NCBI GenBank assembly: GCA_015680685.1
Contig: MNCI01004881.1
Coordinates: 288,327 to 352,326, forward strand
DNA from: Gnetum montanum
Lineage: Eukaryota; Streptophyta; Gnetopsida; Gnetales; Gnetaceae
Length of the DNA stretch: 64,000 bases
Direction: 5' to 3'
A program made the translations under genes and the position numbers. The notes under the pieces were generated by a model that saw only the letters and a list, made by a program, of their open reading frames with translations, did not search any database and had not been told where the DNA came from. Below are positions 48,181 through 59,099 of this stretch, in pieces; positions within the stretch are counted from its first letter, which is position 1; each line of letters begins with the position of its first letter.

Positions 48181-48188
48181 TATATATA
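48181..48188 (+). promoter_or_regulatory. Internal TATA box upstream of the env-position ORF
   Basis: TCCTATATATACC follows two GAGGCCTCRTC boxes that also stand upstream of the LTR TATA boxes (39,405 and 51,690). It suggests a second promoter for the downstream ORF. Confidence 0.5.
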
Positions 48189-48637
48189 CCACCAAACACT
48201 TTGGAATTTTTTGCAAATTGCTCATAACACACATGGAAATTTTACAATTTTTCAGAGCTCATAACTTTCCAACCATTTGTCCAAATCACTTCATTTTTTG
48301 ATCCTGCGCTTACCGAAGGTAAGATCTTTATTGTGGGTGCCACAAACCTTAAGGTTTCTGATGAAAAATTAATGAAATTTTTTGTAAATTTTTCTAACTT
48401 CCCCAAAGGGTTAATAACCTTAACCATATATAAACTCAACTTTTTCCCAAGTTAACCCTTCCAACAACATCTGGGATGAGTTATTCATAATAACACATAA
48501 AATAAATAATAATTGGGTTAATTAAATTAGCCATAATCACAACTTAGCCAAGTGTAACTATCCTCAAGAGTTAAGGTATCCCAATGTTTTAAAGGTTACA
48601 CAATGATTGCAAATCCATGGTCTTATTGTGATTACAG

Positions 48638-51449
48638 ATGGCACCTAAACAAAAACGTCCATAGGAAGGAGAACCCTCACAACCATGGGAGAAACAACCC
48701 AGAGCTAGAAGGGTCCAACAAGAATAAGGCTAAGAACTACCAAAGGTGACCCATGCAATGGGACCTCTTCAGGAGGAGCCCAAAGTAGAATCTATCTGAC
48801 AGATTCCAGAGAAAGAAGTGTCAACCAAATAATCACAAAGAGGAGAAGTGCCTAGACCTATACCAACGCTTAAGGTTACGTTGACTCAAGCCTTCCTAGA
48901 CATCATTCAATCTCAAGACATTTAAAGATTGGTTCTTCAAGAGATTAACTTCAAGCCATTTTTGGACAAAGCCCCAAAGGATGTTAAGACACAACTATAG
49001 ACCTCTCCCATCTGGCCAGTCATCACGTCCAATGGGAAATGGTACATGGGAGAGACCTATCTCTTCTAGAGTAGCCGAAGGCCAGGGTCCATTGTCAAGA
49101 TCAAGGACATTCAAATGTCCTACTCGATAGAAGCCATTGCACAGGCACTTTGGTTGCCTAACATAGGAACACAGCTGGCAGAACTATCTACAAAAGGTGA
49201 TCCTGAGGCCAAAAGGGAGTGGACCTAGTGCTGCTATGGGGTTGACCATAAGCAGTATGGTGCATTCACACCAGTAGAGTGGATTTATTTCAAGATTGTG
49301 GCCTATCACCTCAATCCAACGGTGAGGTCAAAACAAGGTAATTACTTTCTCTACCCGAGCATGCACCACTCTAAGCAGGAAGTTCCCCATTAATCTTCCA
49401 CAACTACTATACTTGGAGATTGAAAAACATTTCAAAGAAAATGAACATGGAAGAAAGGCCCCATCCTTTCGATGCCTCATTAGAAAACTTTGCAAAAGAA
49501 CAAGCATTATTTGCTACTCTAACCACACTTTCATACATGTTCCCTTGGCCTCATGGGCAGAAATCATGAAGCATAAAATGGTAGCAACAACTCAAGAAAA
49601 GGGCTACCACCACCACCCCCCNTATGTGTATCAGCCAATAATGAGTCACCTTAATGAGGTGGCCTAAACAATTAGCTAGATGAAGAGCAATGGTCCAATT
49701 TTCTCTACCCAAAGAATGCAGCTACCTTTGAGGTTGGATCCTAATGCTAAAGAGGTGATGATGTCATTAGCAACACATCATCTATTCCCAGAAATCTCTG
49801 GGAATGCCGCCATTTTCTGGGTGAGGTTGGAGGAAGGTGAAGAGGTAACTATCTTAGTGATGCAGCACCATGGATAGGAGACAGCAGCAGAAGTGGTAGC
49901 TGACTATGTAGTTGAAGCACTAATGCACTCGCAAAATTTGTACCATATGTATCTACGCTCCAAGATGGGTAAACATCTACAAGCATGGTCAAAAAAAAGT
50001 TAGATGCAGCTCAACATGAAAAATTGTTGGAACGACTAGTAAGAACTGGGCAACTAACTTCAAACATCTTTGATCTTCTAGAGAACATCACCGCAACCTA
50101 GTCAAAGCTGCTAAATGTAAGGGGTAGATGTATTATTTTGGAGGGGCAACTAGAAATGATCCAAGAGTAAAATCAATGCTTGGCGACAGAGGTTATTAAA
50201 CTTTGTGCTTGACTTGCAGAAGAAGTAGCCCTTAGCCTAGAAATGACAAGAGATAAAGCTATCAAACAACTTCAAGAACGATTTTAAAAGGTTGAGGAAG
50301 AGATAGTGATGGCCATCTTTAAACAATCCATAGTTTAAGCCAAAGCATACTCAATCAAAAAAGACTTGAATTAGATGCATCAAGAGAATAAATCATTGAC
50401 TGCACAAAATCATCACCTACAAAATGTTGAAGCATAGAAAGATCAAATGCAAGAATTCATTCGTCAACAGTAGGAGCAACTTACCAGGGTAAACATTAAA
50501 CTAAGGAAATTGGCCACAAAGAACCACAATCTATAAATGGAGGAGGTATGCACCTTACATCAAAATTCTATCATCAAGATCACCACATAGAAGAACAAAG
50601 CTCTCAAATTTGAGAAAGTGAAAAATCACTACAAGGACCATATAAGTTTACAAAAGGAAGTGAATGAAAAAAAAATCTAGATGGTAAAGATGAAAATGAA
50701 CGAAGCCCTCCAGCAACTCTAGCAAGAAAGAGAGATGTGGTAGCCCATCCTTGATGGGATTGATGCCTACAACAAAGTAGAGATCTGCTTGAAGGAGTTG
50801 CAAATCGAGAAGATGATAGAGTACATGGAGTTGGCCAATCTTCATTATGCAAACCTAGCAATGCTGATTGCTAAACAGCCATAGTTGAAGTTAGAAAAAT
50901 AAGTGGCTAGCTTGTATTTACTATATGAGGCTGAGTTCAAACACCACAAGGGCACCAAGTAAAAGCTTGAGATTGTTAACGCTAAACTCAAAGTTCTCAA
51001 GGGGCAATTCAAAGATCAACGATCTATCACTAAGAACCTAGCCAAATGGATGAATGACTACCAGGAGTTGAAGAACACAGTGAGAACATTCAACATTGAA
51101 TGCAAACAGTTTGCTGCCTAAATGTCAAGAAGTTATTTCTAGCAATCCTATGTCCTTGGGATATGCCCATTCTAACCCACAATGGGGAAGCTACATGGAT
51201 GATGCATGATCCTAGAAGTAAGGAGGAGAAAATGAAAGCAGTACTAGATGCTTTCCACCTCCCGCATGAAGTTGTAGTAGTAGTAGAACAACCATAGCCA
51301 CCTTAACCACCGCCAGTGTGTGAAGTTGGTGAAGGTCCCTCGAAGCCTTAGGAACCACCATTGCCTAGGATTGTTTGATCTTCTCCAACAAGCTTCACAT
51401 CATCAAGGAATGTGTTGTCTGATTTTGAAGACTTGAATCATGGTGTTTA
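48638..51449 (+). pseudogene. Env-position accessory ORF of element 6 (coiled coil)
   Basis: The ATG at 48638 follows GATTACAG, a plausible 3' splice site, so a leader intron is likely. The reading frame can be followed for about 2.8 kb with many stops (TAG and TAA predominate, often where Gln fits). The N-terminal part is basic (MAPKQKRP), the middle has IKDIQMSYSIEAIAQALWLP, similar in style to IKGVKVVFHLSLEF in the antisense gene of the big element and to the 'putative plant transposon' accessory domain. The C-terminal half (50,100-51,100) is heptad-like coiled coil. Athila elements are known to carry an extra, env-like ORF at this position; I see no signal peptide or membrane segment, so the env label is positional only. 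One ambiguous base lies at 49,622. Confidence 0.6.
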
Positions 51450-51607
51450 ATTTTTTTTCCTAAACACCTTCATTTTTTGTAATGTGTTGATCTGTACACC
51501 ATTTTTTGTTAAGTCAATCAATTTTTTTTGTGTGAAGAAAACTCAATTAATAATCCCATGCCTTCCCAATTTTGTAAGAGAACTCTCAAGGACAAGTTTT
51601 CATTTAG

Positions 51608-51618
51608 TTGTGGGGGTA
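51608..51618 (+). promoter_or_regulatory. Polypurine tract of element 6
   Basis: TTGTGGGGGTA directly before the LTR start TGATGAGG. Confidence 0.6.
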
Positions 51619-51885
51619 TGATGAGGTGCATTAAGTTAGCTATGTTATCAATGCAGCCTTGTCAACTAGGCCTCATCTTCGAGGCCTAGTCAATGCATCT
51701 TACCATGCATCGACAAGGCCCCATCGATGCATTGTTGGTTTTCTTGATTTTTTACTATAAATACACAATTGCAGCATCATTTATGGCATAAGTATATTGT
51801 AGTTTCAGTGGAGTTCATGCATTTTTTCCATTCAAAAGTTAGAATTTTTCCCCCAAGTGCCCATACTAGGAGTCATTGAGTGTAC
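51619..51885 (+). mobile_element. 3' LTR of element 6, truncated
   Basis: Matches the 5' LTR up to GAGTGTACA, then switches to element 4 gag. TATA box at 51,756-51,763. The U3 has a perfect inverted repeat ACTAGGCCTC-n6-GAGGCCTAGT at about 51,664-51,690. Confidence 0.75.
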
Positions 51886-54742
51886 ACAACCTGGAGTCAG
51901 GTCATGAGCCACCCAACAACCATAATGGGCAACACAACCCATGTAGCCCGCTACAACGGCACCTGGCCTAGATCAAGCATTCCATCTAATCCAAAGCCTC
52001 ATCAAAGAGGTTAAGTAGCTCAAAGATGCCTCCTCTAAAATCATCCATGTGATGGACTTCTACCCAGATAATCCAATCAATCTTGTAGTCCCACCACTGG
52101 CACTACCTACTAGGGTCCCTATACCCTAGTTCACCAAATACAATAATGAAGGGGACCCTAATGCCCATCTAGTAACCTTTCAATTAGAATGCCTCCTATT
52201 GCAGGCATGGCTAAATGCCATCATTCATGTGTTCTCCATGTCCCTAACTAGCAAGGCACTAGATTGGTACCATGTACTTCCTAGGGCCTCCATTGCCTAT
52301 TTGGAGGAATTGCTTAACCAATTCATCACTCACTTCAAGTACAACTTGAAGCCTGAGGTGACCCTAGACCAACTGATGCAAGTCAAGCAAGGTTACTTAG
52401 AGCCCATGCAAAAATTCATCCAATGGTGGAGTGTGTCACTCAAAAAGATCTGTGAGCCTATCATAGAAACACACCTGCTGGCCATCTTTAAAGGCACAGT
52501 AAACAACTTTATTAAATTGAAACTATACTACCTTACCCTGCAATCCCTAAGTCAAGCATTTTCTCAAACCAAGAGCATTCAGGATGTGATGGAGGCCAAC
52601 AAGGATCTAGCTTACGTGGCCTATAAAAACCTACATGCAAAGAAGGAGAAAGACAAGGACAAAGGCAAGTAGGTAATCACAATTATTGCAACAGTGGCCA
52701 ATGAGGCTAAGCTAGCCAACACTAAACCAAAAACCAAGCCACCCAAGGCCCTAGCCAACAACAATAAGACGATTGGCTCTAGTGCAACGACAAACAACTA
52801 GCCTGCATCATCAACAGCCATGGCACCAACTACCATGAGGCCTAACTTCAAGTGCAAGGATTGCTCGAAGTACACACCATTACCCATCAAGTGGTTGGAG
52901 CTCTTAGACCAACTACTTCATGTTGAACACATCTAGTACAAGAAAATGTCCAAGGATGCTCACAAGTGGCATGATTGGTATTGCAAACTTCTCAAGAATC
53001 CTTCAGCTGCACTACCTAACGAGCCTCCAGTCCCTAAGCATTTTATATTGGACTAGTTTTGCCAATATCATCAGTTGCAAGGTCACGATGCAGAATTTTG
53101 CATGGCATTGCAGGATGATATACAACACATGATTGATAAGGTTAAGTTGGTCCTTGATGCTAATAACCTAGTGCATTCCCAGAACCAATTACTAGAGGTT
53201 TACAAGGATCCTCTTAACACAAGCGGTGCAGGGTATGTCATCAATGCCATTAGCGTTGATGAAGACTTAGAACTAGCACAGGAACCATTCATGGTTTGTG
53301 TGCCCTCTAGAAACATTGGGGCCTCCTCAACATCAACCAATTTGAAGATCCCTTTTATCATTAGAGTGCCACCTCAGGCGCCCATAACACCCTTTGTGGT
53401 TAGGGCCCCATAGCACTTTGTAGCAACAACAACCCAAACATCCTTCGTTATAGGGATTCCACAACATCCAAACTCCTTGCCTGTTAGAAGTTCGGTGGTG
53501 GGCAATGCGTCAATCCCTACTCACCCAAAGCATCATTCTACAACCAATACCAACAACCAATTGATATGATAACCTAGAATGCCCAACAAGAACTTTGTTG
53601 ATCAAATGCTTAGGTAAAACTAGGAGCAAAGGGCACTAGGCCCACCAAAGCCTATCCCCTTTTCTTTTATCCCAATGGCCCAACCAACTGAGGAGGCCAT
53701 AGCAGCAAGCAAGTAACAATGGAGTACTAAGGCTCTAGCAACTAGTAACCAACAATAGAGCACTGAGGCTCCAAAGCAAACAAAACAAGCAAAGCCTAAA
53801 TCCCATCCCCTTGCCTCGCCACAAGAGATTTGTCTCTTGGGCCGCATGGAGGAGATAAAGGCCACCAACAACAAGATAGCAAATAATGAAAAAGATTTCC
53901 CTAACACATTGATGCAAGTTAAGCAAACTTTGAAACAAAAGAATACAATGTTAAGCCTGCAGAACCTTGTAATGACTTCCTCTACCCACCATGAAGCATT
54001 GGTATGCATGTTGACCTCCATTCCTATCACAGAGGACATCCCAGCAGACAAATAGTCCATTCATGCCATGATGTTGCCTCCTTTCCCATAGGAATCAAGT
54101 TCAACGCCCTTGGTGTTTCATGATGAGATGATCAAGGTGAACCCTGAGAGGGGTTAAGTCATTACCATGCCAATGTTTATCACCATCCATATGGGAGAAT
54201 GCAAGATTCATAGGGTGCACATCAATGACAGGGCAGCAACCAATGTCATCCCATACACAGTTGTTGACAAGCTTGGTTTTATTGATCAAATTAAACCAAC
54301 AAAGATAACATGCTAGAAATCCTTTAATGGGTTGCCTATCGTCATATGGGGAACTGTCACGATAGCCTTCGTGGCAAGGGAGTAATTCCCCACCACCACT
54401 AAATTCATAGTGGTTGGGGAGCTACTAGGTTTCAACCTGATCTTAGGTAGGCCCAGGTTAACCCAACTATGGGCTATCTCCTCCCCAATCCATCATGAAA
54501 TCCACCTTTCATATGAAGGTGGAGAGGTTATCATACATGGTGACAATGCAACCCCTTTGACCATCAACAACATTGATACTGAACAGGGGTCAAAGGTGGA
54601 GTTCCCCAATGATACACCTCCTATAGAGGATGAAGACAAAAAATGTGAAGCAGACCAACCCGAAGAGCCAATGGGAGCTCCTAACCCTCCAGAAGATTCT
54701 TTGTGGGTAGAGTTTCCCTTTAACATAGCTAATGAAGGTTAA
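51886..54742 (+). pseudogene. gag-protease of element 4
   Basis: One plus-strand frame from 51,887 to 54,740 with about ten stops. Blocks: DFYPDNPIN (52,060), SKALDWYHVLPR (52,245), a core with MQKFIQWWS, a CCHC-like segment FCQYHQLQGHDAEFC (about 53,055-53,100), the repeated IPFIIRVPP/TPFVVRAP peptides (53,290-53,410), then protease with VHINDRAATNV (about 54,220; N-D-R in place of D-D-G) and FNLILGRPRL. The protease catalytic Asp is therefore lost. Parallel to the gag-PR of the other three elements. Confidence 0.85.
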
Positions 54743-56695
54743 GGCAAGTACCAAATCATACCTTCTAGGCCCTACGCACCTTCTAACCTACACCAAGTTA
54801 GGAAATAACTACACGACTAAGGTGTCCCCTTAGTCCAATAGGCATTGGGTCCATGCTTGTCCCATGTCTACACATTTTTCCTATATTCATTTTTCTTGCA
54901 TTGGATGTTAGCTTGGTTGTCCACATTTATGAATTTTTTGCTTCTTTTTATTTCCTTTGTTCATACATTTCCGCTAAGTTTACTTTTTCACTTCTTTACT
55001 TTTTAGTAATTAGGTTACACATAAAAAACTTCAAAATACATAAAAATCATAAAATGCAAAAGTTACAAAAATATGCAACCTACCATGGCCTTAAACCAGC
55101 ATCCTATGGCTCAAAAAGATCTTAAACTATCGCGTGGCCCTTCATGGCCTAAAATTGGTGATTAAATCTCCCTTTATTTCACAGCCTGGAATGGCCTAAA
55201 ACTACCAATATGGCCTACCATGGCCCTAAACTGGCATCGCATGGCCCACCATGGCCCTAAACTGGCATCGCATGGCCCACCATGGCCCTAAACTGGCACC
55301 ACTTTCCCTTTCAATGCTTGGCTCGAAATGGCCTTAAATTATCACTAGGGCCTAGAATGGCCTAAAAATATGCAACCCAAAATGGCCTAAAACTAGCAAT
55401 TGTTTTGCATCAACTCACCGCATCATTAACATTGAGTGCATAGCAGTACACTCCATGTAGCAAAAAATCCACTACATCTCATAAAATAATAGTATTAAAT
55501 GACATGATCATCCACATTATACACCAAAAATACATAAAAATACAAAAATGCCTAGTGATAGGGTTACATTAGCATCTGCTTAACCGGTGGCATTGGGTGG
55601 GGGTGGAGGCTCCTCTTCTTCCACCTTGCCATTGGAGCCTATAGTGTCGACAGATGCACTGGTTCTTCAAGCCCTTACAACTGGTCTAGCTATTGCAACA
55701 TTTGTAACACACTCACATCCAACAGTTTACTCTCATCTCATGTTGTGTGGTTATTCTCTTATTTTCTATGCATTATGTTTGTAGGATGAAGCCTCGGAGG
55801 CAATCATGCAGAGACACATCTCATCATAGTGGCAAGACACCACATCACTCTGATGTGCATGATTAGATTGGCTAAGCTACTAAAAAGTGCCTATCCCTAT
55901 CACCTTGCTATTGCCTACTTATATTTGCCCACTTTGCCTTTCATTTCCTTGCCTCCCCCTGCATCACCAAGCTTGCAACTCCTCCGATGCATAGTCGCAC
56001 CCTCTTTACGTCAACCACAGAACCCATAATGGACATAATGCAACTCATCCTATGGGGAGCCTCTATGGGCTGGTCAAAGCTCAAGTAGGTTTAATGTAAC
56101 TCATCCTAGGGAGGAAACACCTGTCCTACAAATGGGACATGATTTCACTAAAGTAAAGCCTGTTAGATGGCACATAGCCCACTTGATGAAAAGCATCTTA
56201 CAGCTAGAATCTCGCAAGGTGCAAAACCCAAAGCAGGTTCATCACAACCACAAAAAAAAAAGCAAGCAAAGAGAATGAGGCAAAACATGTCCCCAAGCAA
56301 AGTTAGCAGAGCTGCAAATTCGCAATTAGTCCAACCTTGAAGCTACATTGACCTTCTCATAAGCACTCCAATGAGAGGTCAAAATTTTAGGGGCAAGCTA
56401 TTTTGGTACCATGAGCATTGACTCTCTCACAAGCATTCTGACAAGAGGTCACTATTTTGGTGACAAGCCTTCCCTGGTATCGCATCTTGCAGTTTCAAAC
56501 CATGTACATTTCATTCCCTTGTTATCCCTTAGCACAATGCTTACACCCCTTGCCTTCAGAAAACCATTACCCTTAGCACTCTTGAGCATAGTAAAGCGAC
56601 ATTCGATTAGGTACTAACGATCCATGTTGGTGTAAGGCCCACTGTGGTGGTTTGCATTCTTTCCTAACATCTCTCAGCCACTCCTCCAGATGTCA
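54743..56695 (+). repeat. 3' region of element 4 with hairpin repeats
   Basis: Between 55,080 and 55,400 about ten units of ATGGCCTTAAACTRGC type. Three are a 31-bp tandem (TGGCCCTAAACTGGC at 55,221, 55,252 and 55,283), each preceded by GGCC and a 6-nt spacer. The UTR at 55,620-56,690 aligns with that of element 3. No gene seen. Confidence 0.75.
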
Positions 56696-56710
56696 ACAAA
56701 GAGGAACCAA
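56696..56710 (+). promoter_or_regulatory. Polypurine tract of element 4
   Basis: ACAAAGAGGAACCAA, a mutated form of AACAAAGAGGGGCC in element 3 and in the big element. Confidence 0.6.
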
Positions 56711-58357
56711 CGAAATACCACCAAATTCAAGCTGCTAGGTCTCAATTGCAAATTTGGCTAAGTGTCAAAATGCTTCCACTACTAGGACTATGCTCCAGAG
56801 TGTAGTCAGCGTAGTTGACACAGAACCTAGAATTGTAACATTTTTCTAAGTGTCAATAGCAACTGCAGACTTTTTAAGTGACCTAACTACGCTTACCTTG
56901 CCAAGACTACACTTCAAAGCGTAGTCAGCATAGTCAACCTTGGAATGGCCAATTTTGCAAATTTTCCTAAGTGTCAAGCCAAAGGCTACTGAGCATGGTT
57001 GGGATAGACAAAACAGTTTAGTAGATTTTCTAACTTCTGGTGCTACACTCCCTACTACACTCCATAGCATAGTTAGCATAGTCAGCACTAAGGACATCAA
57101 TTTTTCAAGATTTCTCTAAGTGTTTGGGCTACACTCTCCCTCCTGGGACTACGCTCTAGAGTGTAGTCAGTGTAGCCTGCACCGAACCTCACTTTTTGCA
57201 AGATTTATCTAACTATTGGGCTATGCTTCAAAGCGTAGTCAGTGTAGTCATGCAAAATGGCCTTCAAAAGCCTTCAAAACTTAGCATCAACCAGCATCTT
57301 AGCTCCAACATTCCTTTGGCAAGCAAGATTGGAAATTTGCATTTCTTTTGCATCCCCCATTTGCTCCTAAATTGTACCTATGCTCAACACCACTCAAGGG
57401 AGTGGGCAGTGTAGTCTTGGAGTGTAGTCTCCAAAGCTACATCATTTTGCCTTGTTTTCATATACATTGTGATCTATTTAGTACTAGCACATGTAGTCTC
57501 AACAGCATAGTGACAATTTGGCAATCTCACAAGGTCCATTGGAGCACACTAACAAAACATAGTTTTGCTTTGGTGGGAGTGTAGTTGGGGCTAGCGTAGT
57601 CCCAACTACCCCTCTACCACGTGGTGCCCAATCTACGACTCATGCTAACCATAGCCCTATAAATACCCTAACATTCCATGTTCTAGGGGTTGGCAAATCT
57701 AAAACAAGGTGGGCATTTTGGCATTTTGAAATGATCACTTGGCATAGAGCACACTTAGCATTTCAGGTAGATGCAATTGCATCCCACAATGGCATCATTG
57801 TACACTACCCAGCATACCATGCACCACTACAGCTTGTAGGACACCACAATAGCTGACCCAATAGGCTCAAACTTCACAGTGACGTTAGTTCTTCATAGCT
57901 AGATACCTTAAGACTATGACTACACTACCTACTACACCTATTTGTACATAGCATACCTCCTAAAATTTTCTTTGTAATTGACTAGGCTTCCCCTACCCCT
58001 GCTTAGGGTGGTGCCTTTCTTTTTTGCTCACATTCAGTGCATTTTTCATATTTCCCCTGCATTTTAGCATTCTACTCACATTTTTTATTGTTTAAGCACA
58101 TATTCACACATTTTCACCCTCATTTTTGCATCTAAAGTCTCTACTACACTCACACCCATGAACATCATGGACATCACAAAACACTACATCCCCTTTTGAC
58201 ACGCATTTCGTCATAACACCCATAAGTCCTAATTCGATTACCAAGACCATTTTGGGCATCCTGCCTCCATTCCCATTATGCAGAAGCGAGGTCAAGGCTG
58301 TGCAACTATGGACCTCTTGGAGTACCATTCCAACCTCCAACATTTTCAGTCACTACA
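56711..58357 (+). mobile_element. 3' LTR of element 4
   Basis: 1,647 bp. The start CGAAATACCACCAAATT corresponds to TGAAACACCACAAAATT of the big-element LTR with T to C at the first base. The end is CATTTTCAGTCACTACA. TATAAATA lies at 57,658-57,665. From 56,785 to 57,600 CTACGCTCYAGAGYGTAGTCAG-type palindromes recur, in four to six clear copies. Confidence 0.75.
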
Positions 58358-58815
58358 TTAACAAGTAAAAATAAAGTTCTTGAAAAAGTAAAGTGTTATG
58401 CTAATAAAGCAATAGACATTAAGCTAAATAGGCAATGAAAGTTATGCTAAGTGAAAATAGTAAGCTAAGGGAATGCTGTAATGATGTAAAATAGTTTCAG
58501 TCTTTATTTCCAATCATAACTTGTACTCAAGTACAAACTACTCGAGCAAAGACTTCGTTCAATTACAACACATCACACTGCAAACATTGACTTTTCTAAT
58601 TGCTATGTCTAAATTTGACAAATGAAATTGCAAGAGTTCGACTACGATGTGAATGAAAAGTTAGCGGATCATGTGCCCAAGTGTTGTATTTATAGGGCTA
58701 CACACATCCCGAGACATCGTATCAACGATGATGTATCATGTGTCATGACATCAAATCAATGACATTGTTGATACAGTGTCGTTGCTACAATGTCGTATTT
58801 CATGAAAACTTGACT
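58358..58815 (-). mobile_element. Minus-strand solo LTR relic, Athila-type family
   Basis: A TATAAATA box on the minus strand at 58,694-58,687, GATG/CATC-rich U3-like sequence to its right, and 58,440-58,550 similar to 37,830-37,920. Ends not defined. Confidence 0.5.
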
Positions 58816-58834
58816 TTATCATATAGGAATGATA

Positions 58835-59085
58835 AATTAGATGGTTTAAACATATGCAAAGGAGATCAAACAATTAGCCTATAAGAAAAAGGTCGCTATG
58901 TTACTATTTTTGGAAAGTTGCCAAAAGGAAGACCGAAAAGGACATGGAAAAAAATAATTAAAGATGATTGGAAGAACCTGCAAATAAATAAACATCTATC
59001 TCTTCATAAAGGCAAATGATGAAAAAGAATTCATATATCTAGCCTAATTTTATTGGGACAAAGTTAGAATGATGATGATGTTGCT
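58835..59085 (+). pseudogene. RTE-type LINE, 3' end of the ORF and tail
   Basis: The plus strand encodes RWFKHMQRRS, then WKVAKRKTEKDMEKN and, after stops, a PNFIGTKLE-type end followed by TGATGATGATG. This matches the C-terminal end of RTE-clade reverse transcriptase ORFs, which finish with 'RWFGH-QRR ... GRPK-TW ... FFGTKL' and a short trinucleotide tail. It is 5' truncated and full of stops. Confidence 0.65.
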
Positions 59086-59099
59086 TCAAAAGCTTGTTG

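Larger units (their letters stand above)
39375..51885 (+). mobile_element. Element 6: Athila-like Ty3/gypsy element with an env-position ORF
   Basis: Plus strand: 5' LTR from 39,375, gag (about 40,940-42,790), protease (42,960-43,420), RT-RH-INT (43,830-46,480), spacer with an LTR-like promoter, long degenerate ORF (48,638-51,449), PPT (51,608-51,618) and the first 267 bp of the 3' LTR (51,619-51,885), cut by element 4. LTR starts match (TGATGAG and CATTAAGTT at 39,375 and 51,619), as do the TATA regions. Confidence 0.8.
51886..58357 (+). mobile_element. Element 4: gag-PR-only Tat-like retrotransposon, 5' truncated
   Basis: Plus strand: gag-PR 51,886-54,742, hairpin repeats 55,080-55,400, 3' UTR, PPT 56,696-56,710 and 3' LTR 56,711-58,357. 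No pol. The left edge replaces the rest of the element 6 LTR, so the junction is a deletion or recombination and not an intact insertion. Sister of element 3. Confidence 0.8.

Noticed and set aside
48638-51449. A true envelope glycoprotein gene
   Set aside because: No signal peptide, no transmembrane segment; coiled coil and accessory-domain features only. The env label is kept as positional.
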